Made by a program: the position numbers and the translations under genes
DNA from: Clostridiales bacterium
Lineage (GTDB): Bacteria; Bacillota; Clostridia; Oscillospirales; Oscillospiraceae
DNA length: 64,000 nt
Assembly (NCBI GenBank): GCA_004556755.1
Contig: SFFW01000001.1
Location: 1 to 64,000 of the forward strand
Direction: 5' to 3'
Shown: piece by piece, positions 33,649-42,496 of the stretch
How positions within the stretch are numbered: position 1 is the stretch's first letter
Layout: each line of letters starts with the position of its first letter
Notes under the pieces: generated by a model
Told to the model about the DNA's origin: nothing
Seen by the model: the letters and a program-made list of their open reading frames with translations, nothing else
Databases searched by the model: none

Positions 33649-35901
33649 TCAGTCCAGAGGGTTATTGTCAGCATAAATGCTTACGCCTTTATACGCCCCG
33701 GACGAGTTGCATTTTATCAAAACGGCAGAAACTATGCGCCGCATTTCGGCGTCCGCCCTGCAATTTAAGTTGATCCTGTATCTGTATCGGTTGTTGACCT
33801 TGACGACGCTCAGCGGCGCCGGACCGAGTATTCGTGCGTCTGCACGGCTTATGAGCGAAGCGGTCAAAAGCTTCTTTATATCTCCGCAGCAGCGCAGCAC
33901 CGTACCCTCCTCAACGCCGGATGCGGTGATGGCGATTATGTCCGAATACGGCGGTGTTTCCTGAAAACTGCGGAGCCGAAGCTCAGTCTCAAAAAACTTT
34001 TCGTAGTTCTGCTCTGCGGCAAGCTTTATTATCTCGTTTTCGGGAGTAAAGCTCTGAATTATCGCACGACCCGGCTTTTTGCCTCTGCCGCAGCGCCCGA
34101 TGACCTGCGTTATAAGCGAAAACGTCCGTTCCCCGGAACGGTAGTCGCCGCAGTACAGGCTCTGGTCTGCCGACAGCACGCCGATAAGCGTGACATTTTC
34201 AAAGTTGAGTCCCTTGGTGACCATTTGTGTGCCGACCATTATCGGGATCTTCTTCTTTTCAAAGCGCTTTAAAAGCACATCGTGCGAGCCGGACTCTCTG
34301 ACGGTGTCAGTGTCCATGCGGAGTATCTCCGTGTCGGGGTACAGAGCTTTAAGCTCATCCTCAATGAGCTGAGTCCCGGCGCCGATAAAGCTGAGCAGAC
34401 CGCCGCAGTCCGGGCAGCCGCTGTCGGGCGGACGGGTGTAGCCGCAGTAGTGGCAGATAAGGCGGCGCTTTGAGCTGTGATATGTCAGCGCAACGCTGCA
34501 ATTCGGACACTTATAGACAAAGCCACAATCGGGACAGCTTATGAGCTTGTTTGCGCCCCTGCGGTTAATGAACAATATGCTCTGCTCCTTGCGGCTGAGG
34601 TTTGCGGACAGCTCATTTTGCAGCTCAAGACTGAGGTTTCCGCCTCGTCCACGCCTAAGCTCCCTGCGCATATCGACTATACGCACGTCCGGAAGCTGCA
34701 TTTCGTTATAGCGCTCATGAAGCTCAAAAAGACTGTAGCGCCCCTTTCGGGCGGCGTACATACTCTCGACGTCCGGCGTTGCGGAGCCGAGAACGAGCAA
34801 AGCGTCACTTCTTGCGCAGCGGTACTTTGCGATCTCCCTTGCGTGGTATCTCGGAGAATTTTCCGACTTATAGCTGTCGACCTGCTCCTCGTCGATTATC
34901 ACAAGACCGAGATTTTCGCATGGAGCAAATACGGCGCTCCTTGTTCCGATGACGAGCTTTGCCGTTCCGTTTTTGATCCGCTTCCATTCGTCGTATCTCT
35001 CACCGACGGACAGGCTACTGTGTAGCACGGCGACCTCGTTGCCGAAGTGCGATGAAAATGTGCTGAGCATTTGCGGAGTGAGTGCGATCTCCGGGACAAG
35101 CAGTATCGCCGTTTTGCTAAGACCCAAAGCGCTGCTTATCAGATGAATATAAACGGAGGTCTTGCCGCTCCCCGTAACGCCGAAAAGCAGCGCAGCGGCG
35201 GCTTTCTGACTGCAAAGCAGCTCGTTCATGCCCTTATATGCCGCTTCCTGCTCCGAGTTTAATACGGGCATCGGCAGCGTTTCTCCGACCCACTCTCCGG
35301 GTCTGCGGAACACCTCGACCGTCTGTGTGGCAACAAGTCCTTCGTTTATGAGCGCCTTGAGCGACTGACGGGATGCCCCGGTGAAGCTCAGCAGCTCTTT
35401 GGACGACACACGCCCCGTTTGACACAGCAGCTCAAGCAGTGCAGACTGCATCGGCGCTTTGCGCTTGCGTCCCTGCGCAATGGCAAGTATGTCTTCCGTC
35501 GGAGCGGTCAGCGTGAGCATTTCGCAGGTCTTGTCCGACGCCTTGCGTTTGCCGTCGGCTGAAAACCACAGTCCTGCCGGGAGCATTGCCTTGACTGCAT
35601 CATACACGGTGCAGAAGTACCTGTCGTGCATCCAAAGCGCAAGCTTTATCTGCTCCGATGTGAGGACGGGCTTTTCATCAAGCGGTCTGTCGATCGCCTT
35701 CAGCTCCGAGTATTCGCTCTTGTCGGACAGGCTCAAAACAATGGCTTCGCATCGCCTGTTGCCCCTCGAAAACGGCACAAGCACACGCATGCCCGGACAT
35801 ATCGCACCACGGTATTTTTCCGGGACAAGATAGTCGTAGGGCTTGTCTATCCAGTATGCGGCAGCGGAAACCGCAAGCTTTGCTATTTGCTTTTCCGACA
35901 T
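33649..35901 (-). CDS. priA: Primosomal replication helicase PriA
   Basis: 750 residues from ATG 35901 (GGAGG eight bases upstream). N-terminal DNA-binding domain, Walker A LFGVTGSGKTSVY, zinc-binding insert with four CxxC pairs (CPDCGFVYKCPNC ... CHYCGYTR ... CPDCGG), C-terminal helicase motifs QMVTKGLNFENVTLIG and QVIGRCGRG. Motif II reads DEEQ where most PriA have DEEH. Restarts stalled forks. First of the priA-to-rsgA operon. Confidence 0.95.
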   Translation of the reverse strand: MSEKQIAKLAVSAAAYWIDKPYDYLVPEKYRGAICPGMRVLVPFSRGNRRCEAIVLSLSDKSEYSELKAIDRPLDEKPVLTSEQIKLALWMHDRYFCTVYDAVKAMLPAGLWFSADGKRKASDKTCEMLTLTAPTEDILAIAQGRKRKAPMQSALLELLCQTGRVSSKELLSFTGASRQSLKALINEGLVATQTVEVFRRPGEWVGETLPMPVLNSEQEAAYKGMNELLCSQKAAAALLFGVTGSGKTSVYIHLISSALGLSKTAILLVPEIALTPQMLSTFSSHFGNEVAVLHSSLSVGERYDEWKRIKNGTAKLVIGTRSAVFAPCENLGLVIIDEEQVDSYKSENSPRYHAREIAKYRCARSDALLVLGSATPDVESMYAARKGRYSLFELHERYNEMQLPDVRIVDMRRELRRGRGGNLSLELQNELSANLSRKEQSILFINRRGANKLISCPDCGFVYKCPNCSVALTYHSSKRRLICHYCGYTRPPDSGCPDCGGLLSFIGAGTQLIEDELKALYPDTEILRMDTDTVRESGSHDVLLKRFEKKKIPIMVGTQMVTKGLNFENVTLIGVLSADQSLYCGDYRSGERTFSLITQVIGRCGRGKKPGRAIIQSFTPENEIIKLAAEQNYEKFFETELRLRSFQETPPYSDIIAITASGVEEGTVLRCCGDIKKLLTASLISRADARILGPAPLSVVKVNNRYRYRINLNCRADAEMRRIVSAVLIKCNSSGAYKGVSIYADNNPLD

Positions 35902-35920
35902 GCCGTACACCTCCGTAAGC

Positions 35921-35953
35921 GTTAAAACACAGCGGAGTTAAAAAGCTCCGCTG
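35921..35953 (-). terminator. Terminator after rpoZ
   Basis: CAGCGGAG (minus 35953-35946) pairs with CTCCGCTG (35937-35930), followed by TGTTTTAAC. It isolates the cdaA-rpoZ run from priA. Confidence 0.7.
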
Positions 35954-35960
35954 ATAAAAG

Positions 35961-36152
35961 TCAATTATCTATTCCGAGTTTTCCGGTGTAGACCTCGTCG
36001 ATCGCTGCGGAAACGGGCTTCTTTTCAAGGATAATGCCCTCGGCTTCCGCCTCTTGGGATATGGCTCTTGCTCTTCTGGCAACAAGGTTAACAAGCTGGT
36101 AACGGCTGCCGACTTTCTCAACAAGCTCGGCAACGGGAGGATAAAGCATCAT
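35961..36152 (-). CDS. rpoZ: RNA polymerase omega subunit
   Basis: 63 residues; SRYQLVNLVARRARAISQEAE is the omega core that clamps the beta-prime subunit, and PVSAAIDEVYTGKL the usual end. Five bases after gmk, as in most Firmicutes. Confidence 0.92.
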   Translation of the reverse strand: MMLYPPVAELVEKVGSRYQLVNLVARRARAISQEAEAEGIILEKKPVSAAIDEVYTGKLGIDN

Positions 36153-36157
36153 AATAA

Positions 36158-36760
36158 TCAGACCTCACTTAAAATGTTTTTTCTCAATTCATATTTGCAG
36201 TTCTCCGCAGTAATGATCGCAGAGAACTCGGCGGCTGCTTTATCGGCATCGTCGTTGATGATGATGTAGTCATAGAAATCGGCTTCGGCATACTCCTGCT
36301 TTGCACGGATGAGCCTTGCTTCGATCTTGCGTTCGGAATCGGTGCCTCTGCCTCTGAGACGCTGCTCAAGTATCTCCATGGAGGGCGGGATAATGAAGAT
36401 CATCACCGCATCGGGCATCTTCTCATGTACCTGACGTGCGCCTTGGACCTCTATGTCGAGCAGAACGTTCATGCCCTCGTCGAGCTTCTTCTCAACGTAG
36501 GCTCTCGGCGTACCGTAAGAGTTGGCAACGTACTCGGCATGCTCAAGCAGCTCGTCGTTTTCGACCATCTCTCTGAACCTGTCAAGGTCAACGAAGAAAT
36601 ACGCCTTGCCGTCGACCTCATTCGGACGGGGCTTCCTCGTCGTCACGGACACGGAGAAGCAAACGTCGCTGCGTCCCTCCAAAGCCTTGGACACAACGGT
36701 GCTTTTACCGGCGCCGGATGGTCCGGATATTACTATCAATTTTCCCCTTTGTTTAGCCAT
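36158..36760 (-). CDS. gmk: Guanylate kinase
   Basis: 200 residues. P-loop SGPSGAGKSTVVSKAL, GMP-binding SVTTRKPRPNEVDGKAYFFV, DIEVQGARQVHEKMPDA. Converts GMP to GDP. Its start overlaps remA by eight bases. Confidence 0.96.
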   Translation of the reverse strand: MAKQRGKLIVISGPSGAGKSTVVSKALEGRSDVCFSVSVTTRKPRPNEVDGKAYFFVDLDRFREMVENDELLEHAEYVANSYGTPRAYVEKKLDEGMNVLLDIEVQGARQVHEKMPDAVMIFIIPPSMEILEQRLRGRGTDSERKIEARLIRAKQEYAEADFYDYIIINDDADKAAAEFSAIITAENCKYELRKNILSEV

Positions 36761-37022
36761 TTTCAGTTCCTTCCTCGTTCTTTTCGGTTATTCTTGCGGT
36801 GAGAACGTCTGCCGCAAGCGCTGAAAGTACAACATTTCCGCTGTCCATTATTATAACCGACTTTGTGCTTCTGCCGAAGGATGCGTCGATAAGCAGCCCT
36901 TTTTCCCTGACGTCCTGCACCATGCGCTTTATAGGCGCCGATTCGGGACTTATTATCGCCAGTATCCTTTCGGCGGACAGCATATTGCCAAAGCCTATGT
37001 TAACAAGCCTTATGACCGTCAC
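36753..37022 (-). CDS. remA: RemA-type DNA-binding regulator (DUF370)
   Basis: 89 residues; NIGFGNMLSAERILAIISPE and SAPIKRMVQDVREKGLLIDA match RemA, which in B. subtilis activates biofilm matrix and osmoprotection genes through a ring-shaped oligomer. yicC-remA-gmk-rpoZ is a conserved order. Confidence 0.92.
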   Translation of the reverse strand: MTVIRLVNIGFGNMLSAERILAIISPESAPIKRMVQDVREKGLLIDASFGRSTKSVIIMDSGNVVLSALAADVLTARITEKNEEGTENG

Positions 37023-37025
37023 CCC

Positions 37026-37904
37026 TCATTCGATATTCTGTATCTGCTCGCGGATCTTTTCAATCTCGGACTTGATGTCCACGACCAGATATGCTATCTC
37101 GGAGTTCTGGGACTTTGAGCCTATGGTATTTGCCTCACGGTTAAACTCCTGGATGAGGAAGTCAATCTTCCTGCCGGTGGGAGAATCGCCGTTTATCATG
37201 ATCGCAAGCTGCGACATATGACTGCGGAGACGGACGGTCTCCTCGTCCACGGCGACCTTGTCCGCAAACACGGCTGCCTCGGTAAGTATACGGCTCTCGT
37301 CGATGCCTGCGGTTTCGAGGACCTCGGTCATCTTCTGAGTCAGACGGCGGCGGTAATCCGCAACGGTCTGCGGAGCCTTCTCCTCAACGCCGGAGACGAG
37401 AGCAGAAATGGTGTCGAGCTTTGACAGCACGTCCGCACGGAGCTTTTCGCCCTCACGGGTGCGCATTGCGTCAAAATCGCAAAGTGCGGTCTCGGCGATA
37501 TCTCTTATCCCCTCCGTGAGCTTTTCGGAATCAAGCTCCTTTTTCTCGACGCTGAGTACGTCCGGAAAGCGGCTGAGGGCAAGTGCGTTTAAGTCGGCAG
37601 GCACAGAGTATTCCTCCGAAATGCGTTTTAACGCCTCGACGTAGCCTTTGAGAAGCGGCTCGTTTATACACACCGTAACATCGTCTGCACCGGAGCTGTT
37701 GACGGTAACGAAAACGTCCACCTTGCCTCGGCTGATGTGCGACTGCACGGCGGCCTTTATCGCTTCCTCGGCAAAGAGGAAGTTCCTTGGGAGCCTGACC
37801 GATGTGTCAAGATAGCGATTGTTGACGCTTTTAAGCTCCACAGTGATCTCTATACCCTCGACAACGCCCTTTGCGCTGCCGAAGCCGGTCATGCTTTTTA
37901 TCAT
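37026..37904 (-). CDS. yicC: YicC/YloC endoribonuclease
   Basis: 292 residues with MIKSMTGFGSAKG at the start, VELKSVNNRYLDTSVRLPR and the C-terminal GRKIDFLIQEFNREANTIGSK. YicC proteins cleave RNA (E. coli RyhB) and YloC has related activity. Three bases before remA. Confidence 0.95.
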   Translation of the reverse strand: MIKSMTGFGSAKGVVEGIEITVELKSVNNRYLDTSVRLPRNFLFAEEAIKAAVQSHISRGKVDVFVTVNSSGADDVTVCINEPLLKGYVEALKRISEEYSVPADLNALALSRFPDVLSVEKKELDSEKLTEGIRDIAETALCDFDAMRTREGEKLRADVLSKLDTISALVSGVEEKAPQTVADYRRRLTQKMTEVLETAGIDESRILTEAAVFADKVAVDEETVRLRSHMSQLAIMINGDSPTGRKIDFLIQEFNREANTIGSKSQNSEIAYLVVDIKSEIEKIREQIQNIE

Positions 37905-37919
37905 CCGTATTCCCCCTCC

Positions 37920-38327
37920 TCAGCGCAAGCCGGTGATCTCGAATTTGATCGGGTTTTTCTTTTTTGAACGGCGCTGGTATATCACGACTCCCGCAACGGC
38001 AACGGCAAAAAAGCAGAAGCAAAGCAGTATGCTCATTCCCTCGCCGAGTCCTATCGACGCCGCTACAAGGTAGCCGACGAGAAGCATGGCAAGCGGAAAG
38101 ATATACACTATCAGAGTTGCGGCAAAGATTCTTGAGGAAAGGGTCTCGATAACGACCTTTTCTCCGGGCCTTGCGTTGACGCTGTTTTTGGCAAAGGCTT
38201 TAAGTTCGCTTTGAAAAACGCAGCTTTCGCAATTGCCGCAGTTGCTGCCGCAGGCGGTGCCTCGTGTGACGGCGACCTCGGCCATTCCGTTGGGAAAGAC
38301 CTTTGTTACCACTGCATCCTGTGTCAT
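37920..38327 (-). CDS. SoxR-reducing/RseC family protein
   Basis: 135 residues. A soluble head with a cysteine cluster C-GSNCGNCESC (residues 26-36) like that of RseC, then two membrane helices (about 72-92 and 97-116) and a basic tail. RseC proteins act with Rnf/Rsx electron transport complexes; none is in this window. Sits between cdaR and yicC. Confidence 0.85.
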   Translation of the reverse strand: MTQDAVVTKVFPNGMAEVAVTRGTACGSNCGNCESCVFQSELKAFAKNSVNARPGEKVVIETLSSRIFAATLIVYIFPLAMLLVGYLVAASIGLGEGMSILLCFCFFAVAVAGVVIYQRRSKKKNPIKFEITGLR

Positions 38328-38345
38328 TTAAAAAATCCTTTCGTA

Positions 38346-39611
38346 CTAATCTCGTGACAGCGTTACGGTGACCCGCAGGTCTCCTACCGCCCCGACGTTT
38401 TCGTGATCTCTCACCGTCACCTTTGCGACCGCCATTACCTGACCAACCGTCGCATCGTAATCCTTGAGGTCGACGACGACGCTTATGTCTCTGCTGCTTA
38501 TCTTAGCCAGCACCTCCGGTTCGCTCGAACGAAGCGTTATCTCAAGCTCCTTCGTGTCGATCGTTGCGGTGTAGCCTGCCGTGACGTTTTTGAACGAGAT
38601 GTTATCGGTGACAAACCGTTTGGTGTGCATTCCGGGTATCTCGACTCTGACACGAACCTCGGTCAGTCCGTCAATATTCTGCACTCCGTCCGGCAGCGTT
38701 ATCGCAAAGTTGAATACGTCCGAATACACGAATGAAGCCAGATCAACGGTTCCGACCTCTATGCTGTTTATCTTGTCGACTATTTCGGAGTCGCCTGCAA
38801 TCTTGAGTGTTTTCTGCGGCTCAATGGTGTAAACGCAATCGTCCTTTGTCGCTCCGCCTCCTGCTATGAAATTGACGGACAGCGGAACCTCCTTAGTCTT
38901 GAGTATCGGCTGCGTGACACTGACAGTTCTCGGAGACCAGTTAAGATACTTGGTTTCTTCGATCGGCAGGAGGTTTCCGTCCTTATCCATGAAGCTGACC
39001 CCGGTATCCACACTGTATGTTGACTCGATGGTCTTATTTTCGCCGAAGGATACCCATGCGTATTCGATCTTGCTGAGGATCTCCTCCGGACCGCTTACGG
39101 TGACGGTTTCGGGATAGATAACAATGTCCTCGGCGACACCGCCCTCGGCGATCTCACCGTCGAAGCTTGCACGGATGTTCACGGTCTTGGTGGCGTCTTT
39201 GACGATCGTCAGATTGACGGTGTCCGGCGACTTGCGCAGGACCGTGATATTGTTTGCGTCGACGTTGTTGGGGAATACTATCTCATAGGAAAGCTCTACC
39301 TCGTTCGGTTGGGTTATGTTCGACACGTCGACAACGGCCTTTATCGCCGAGGCGTTGAGCTTTGCAAGTTCGCTCCTCGTGCCGCTGACCCTTATCGAAA
39401 CCGAGCTGTAGTCGCTCTTCATTATCGAAAGATTTCTGCCCGTGAGCTGGTCCGAGCCTTCAAACTCGACACGGATACCGGCATAGGTCTTTTCGACGAT
39501 GGTCCCCTCCTGATCCGAAACATACGCCCAAAGCAGCACGGAACAGATGAGAGAAATTATCATCCAAAATATTTTGCTGTTAAAGACTTTTTTTATCGGC
39601 TTACTTTTCAT
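38346..39611 (-). CDS. cdaR: CdaA regulatory protein CdaR (YbbR domains)
   Basis: 421 residues. N-terminal anchor helix (FWMIISLICSVLLWAYV) and about four extracellular YbbR repeats of 80-90 residues (for example VRVSGTRSELAKLNASAIKA, VSGPEEILSKIEYAWVSFG). It modulates the diadenylate cyclase encoded just upstream, which it overlaps by 11 bases. Confidence 0.93.
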   Translation of the reverse strand: MKSKPIKKVFNSKIFWMIISLICSVLLWAYVSDQEGTIVEKTYAGIRVEFEGSDQLTGRNLSIMKSDYSSVSIRVSGTRSELAKLNASAIKAVVDVSNITQPNEVELSYEIVFPNNVDANNITVLRKSPDTVNLTIVKDATKTVNIRASFDGEIAEGGVAEDIVIYPETVTVSGPEEILSKIEYAWVSFGENKTIESTYSVDTGVSFMDKDGNLLPIEETKYLNWSPRTVSVTQPILKTKEVPLSVNFIAGGGATKDDCVYTIEPQKTLKIAGDSEIVDKINSIEVGTVDLASFVYSDVFNFAITLPDGVQNIDGLTEVRVRVEIPGMHTKRFVTDNISFKNVTAGYTATIDTKELEITLRSSEPEVLAKISSRDISVVVDLKDYDATVGQVMAVAKVTVRDHENVGAVGDLRVTVTLSRD

Positions 39612-40476
39612 CGCTTTTCACCTTGAGCTTTCCCTTAATGCGGCCGAATAATTCTTCCGCAGGCTTTGTCTTGACTTCATCATCAACAAGCTCCGTGCGA
39701 AGTATCTTCTCAAAGGTGTCATGCTTGAGATTTCTCTTGAGCATGCCCTCGATGGCAATTGAAATTGCGCCCGTCTCCTCCGAAACGATGATAACAAGTG
39801 CGTCCGTCTGCTCGCTCATACCAATGCCCGCCCTGTGACGCATACCGAGATCCTTGCTCAGATTAGTCTTGTTGGTAAGCGGCAGAACGCAGCCGGCTGC
39901 GGCGATGCGTCCGTTGCGGAGGATCATTGCGCCGTCGTGCAGAGGAGCCTTGGGGTAGAAAATGTTTTTCATCAGCTCCGCCGTGGTGTCGGCGTCGATC
40001 ACGTTACCCGTGGTCATAATGTCGCTCAGCGACATATTGCGCTCGAAAATGACGAGAGCGCCGGTCTTTGTCTTCGACATCTGCTCGCAGGCGATGACCG
40101 TCTGGGTTATCGCAGACTCAAGAGTCGATTTTTCCTTCTCCTTGGCGGAAAACAGCCCGTACAGCTTGCTGCTGCCAACCTTGGCGAGTAGCTTTCTCAG
40201 CTCCGGCTGGAAAATGATAACGAGCGCTATAAGTCCTATCTCGACCGCCTTGCGCAGCAGAAAGTTTATCATCGTGAGGTTAAGCACGCTTGAAAGCCAA
40301 AGAGCGACAAGGAGCATGAGTATGCCCTTTGCGAGGCTCGAAGAGCTTGTATTTCTTACGAGCTTAATAACTTCGTAAATGATATAAGCAACGATAAGTA
40401 TATCAACAATGTCCCATACGGTTATCGTGCTGAAGTAATTAAATTTGCTTGAAAAGAATTCAGAGACAGCTTCCAT
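39601..40476 (-). CDS. cdaA: Diadenylate cyclase CdaA
   Basis: 291 residues. Three N-terminal membrane helices (to about residue 90) and a DAC domain with DGAMILRNGRIAAAGCVLPL and MRHRAGIGMSEQTDALVIIV. It makes c-di-AMP from two ATP; the cdaA-cdaR pair is typically followed by glmM, which is absent here. Confidence 0.95.
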   Translation of the reverse strand: MEAVSEFFSSKFNYFSTITVWDIVDILIVAYIIYEVIKLVRNTSSSSLAKGILMLLVALWLSSVLNLTMINFLLRKAVEIGLIALVIIFQPELRKLLAKVGSSKLYGLFSAKEKEKSTLESAITQTVIACEQMSKTKTGALVIFERNMSLSDIMTTGNVIDADTTAELMKNIFYPKAPLHDGAMILRNGRIAAAGCVLPLTNKTNLSKDLGMRHRAGIGMSEQTDALVIIVSEETGAISIAIEGMLKRNLKHDTFEKILRTELVDDEVKTKPAEELFGRIKGKLKVKSDEK

Positions 40477-40547
40477 AAAATCCGTTCCTCTTATTCCGGC
40501 GGACTGCTGCGGCAGTCCGCATAACTGTTCGGAAAATTTATCACTAT

Positions 40548-40576
40548 ATTATAAAACAATTTTTCCAAAAAGGCAA
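40548..40576 (-). promoter_or_regulatory. Promoter of the cdaA operon
   Basis: Minus strand TTGCCT (40576-40571), 17 bases, TATAAT (40553-40548). A GC-rich hairpin GCGGACTGC/GCAGTCCGC (about 40499-40520) lies in the leader between this and the cdaA start. Confidence 0.6.
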
Positions 40577-40580
40577 TTGC

Positions 40581-41705
40581 TTATTGATGAATTTTAGAGT
40601 TAATAAGCCGAGTTATCGTATTTGCTGCCTCTATGACGTTTGCTTTGCTCAAAAACGGTGAAAAGCTGAGCCTGAGCGTCCCCGTATCGAGCGTTCCGAC
40701 GGTCCTATGCGCAAGCGGTGCGCAGTGCAGCCCGCACCTTGCGGCGATACCGTGTTCCCCAAGCATCCCGCAGAGTGCTTCGGGGTCAATGCGCTTGTGC
40801 CTTACGGAAAGCACGCCCGCCTGCGACCTGTTAGAGCGGTATACGGTCAAACCCTCGACCTCGGAAAGACGGTCCGCCATTATTCCGCACAGCATGGTCT
40901 CATAGCCGCATATTCGTTCCTCGCCCATACTTTTGATGTAACGGATGCCCTCACGAAGTCCGGCGATGCCCGCAACGTTATGGGTCCCGGCTTCGAGTCT
41001 GTCGGGCAGATAGTCCGGCATTTTTTCGTTTATGCTGTCCGAGCCGGTGCCGCCGCAAAGCAGCGGACGCCCCACATCGCCGCAAAGCAGCACCCCGGTA
41101 CCCTGCGGTCCGAGCAGCCCCTTGTGTCCCGGCATTGCGATATATTGCGCACCGAGTTCCGTAAAGCTGATCTTTGTGATACCCGCAGACTGCGATGCGT
41201 CTATTATGAGAGGCACCCCATACTCGGCGCATATCTCCGAGATCCTCTTGATAGGAAGAATGAAGCCGAACACGTTCGAAACGTGATTGCATATGACGAG
41301 ATCGGACTGCGGAATGAGCCGCCGGAAGGCAGTGACCGCCGCGTCCTCGTCAAACAGCGGACTTTCGGCGACCGAAACGTCGCAGCCGAGGTCATACAGC
41401 ACACGCATGACAGAGTTGTGTTCGTAGCCCGACACCGTTACCCGGCTTCCCCTACTTGCAAGGCTGCGTATTGCAATATTCAGCGCATGAGTGGCGTTTA
41501 GGGTAAACACCACCTGCTCCGGCTCCGGGACGTCGAACAGCTCCGCTACGGCGCTTCGGCAGTCGAAAACGGTATCAGCCGCAAGCATTGCGGCTCTGTG
41601 CGCTCCCCTACCAGGACTTGCCATCGTATCTATCGCTCTTGCGACCGCCCTTGAAACGCTTTTGGGCTTTAAGAGGCTCGTTGCGGCTGAGTCGAGATAT
41701 ATCAC
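40581..41705 (-). CDS. Cysteine desulfurase-family PLP enzyme
   Basis: 374 residues of the class V aminotransferase fold. YLDSAATSLLKP start, LNATHALNIAIRSL, cofactor-binding DASQSAGI, PLP lysine in MPGHKGLLGPQGTG, and Cys in ARCGLHCAPLAH. Close to SufS/Csd-type enzymes that release sulfur (or selenium) from cysteine. Its start overlaps the DUF3343 stop (ATGA); the two probably act together in sulfur or selenium transfer. Confidence 0.9.
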   Translation of the reverse strand: MIYLDSAATSLLKPKSVSRAVARAIDTMASPGRGAHRAAMLAADTVFDCRSAVAELFDVPEPEQVVFTLNATHALNIAIRSLASRGSRVTVSGYEHNSVMRVLYDLGCDVSVAESPLFDEDAAVTAFRRLIPQSDLVICNHVSNVFGFILPIKRISEICAEYGVPLIIDASQSAGITKISFTELGAQYIAMPGHKGLLGPQGTGVLLCGDVGRPLLCGGTGSDSINEKMPDYLPDRLEAGTHNVAGIAGLREGIRYIKSMGEERICGYETMLCGIMADRLSEVEGLTVYRSNRSQAGVLSVRHKRIDPEALCGMLGEHGIAARCGLHCAPLAHRTVGTLDTGTLRLSFSPFLSKANVIEAANTITRLINSKIHQ

Positions 41706-41953
41706 ATAATTACCTCCTTAACACTGCCGTCCGTGCTAATTTCAAATATTCTGCCCTGCAGCAGATTCTCCCGCCGCAGGATCTCGACCGCCTTTATAGC
41801 TTTGTTTGCACGAACGCTCACGCTGTACGAGCATCCCGCCCCGCTCAGTTCCTGCGGCGCACGCCGAATACCTACGTTAATGCCGTTTCTTTCAAGCAGA
41901 CGGGCAGCCTTCTGCGCATATGTCAGCGATCTGCACATAATTAAATAACGCAT
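41702..41953 (-). CDS. DUF3343 protein, putative sulfur/selenium carrier
   Basis: 83 residues from ATG 41953 with an AGGG site. MRYLIMCRSLTYAQKAARLL and GAGCSYSVSV are the family marks; the conserved Cys is in the second. DUF3343 genes commonly neighbour desulfurases and selenium genes. Co-translated with the desulfurase downstream. Confidence 0.85.
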   Translation of the reverse strand: MRYLIMCRSLTYAQKAARLLERNGINVGIRRAPQELSGAGCSYSVSVRANKAIKAVEILRRENLLQGRIFEISTDGSVKEVIM

Positions 41954-42022
41954 AGAAATCACCCTCAGAGTTTTGGTTCATTCTATGCGGTAAAATTGCC
42001 GTATGTTATTTTATATATCGTA

Positions 42023-42496
42023 TCAAAGCTCGTCTATCAGCACGACCGCATGAGCGGCTATGCCGAGGCCCTCGCCCGTGAAGCCGAGCTTTTCCTCCGT
42101 TGTGGCCTTGACGCTTATGCAGTCGACGTCGACCCGCAGCGCATCGGCAAGCCTCTGACGCATCGTGTCAATGTACGAGGCAAGCTTCGGACGCTGAGCG
42201 ATAACGGTACAGTCGGCATTGCAGAGAGTATATCCGTTTTCGAGAAGCTTCTTTCCGATGAACCTCAGCAGCTCTATACTGTCGGCGCCCAAGTAAGCAT
42301 CGTCGTTATCGGGAAAAAGCTTGCCTATATCGCCGAGTGCCGCTGCGCCCAAAAGAGCATCCATCAGCGCATGGGTAAGCACGTCGGCGTCGGAATGACC
42401 GTCAAGACCAAGCTCGAACGGTATCTTAACGCCGCCGATTATCAAACTCCTGCCCTTTGTCAGACGGTGTACGTCATATCCGTGACCGATCCGCAT
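42023..42496 (-). CDS. ispF: 2-C-methyl-D-erythritol 2,4-cyclodiphosphate synthase
   Basis: 157 residues; RIGHGYDVHRL, GLDGHSDADVLTHALMDALL and LFPDNDDAYLGADS carry the zinc and substrate residues. MEP pathway step five. ATG 42496 overlaps the ispD stop by one base (TGATG). Confidence 0.96.
   Translation of the reverse strand: MRIGHGYDVHRLTKGRSLIIGGVKIPFELGLDGHSDADVLTHALMDALLGAAALGDIGKLFPDNDDAYLGADSIELLRFIGKKLLENGYTLCNADCTVIAQRPKLASYIDTMRQRLADALRVDVDCISVKATTEEKLGFTGEGLGIAAHAVVLIDEL

Noticed and set aside
40497..40520. GC-rich hairpin before cdaA as a terminator of the desulfurase gene
   Set aside because: It lies downstream of the cdaA promoter and lacks a T-run; at most a leader stem.
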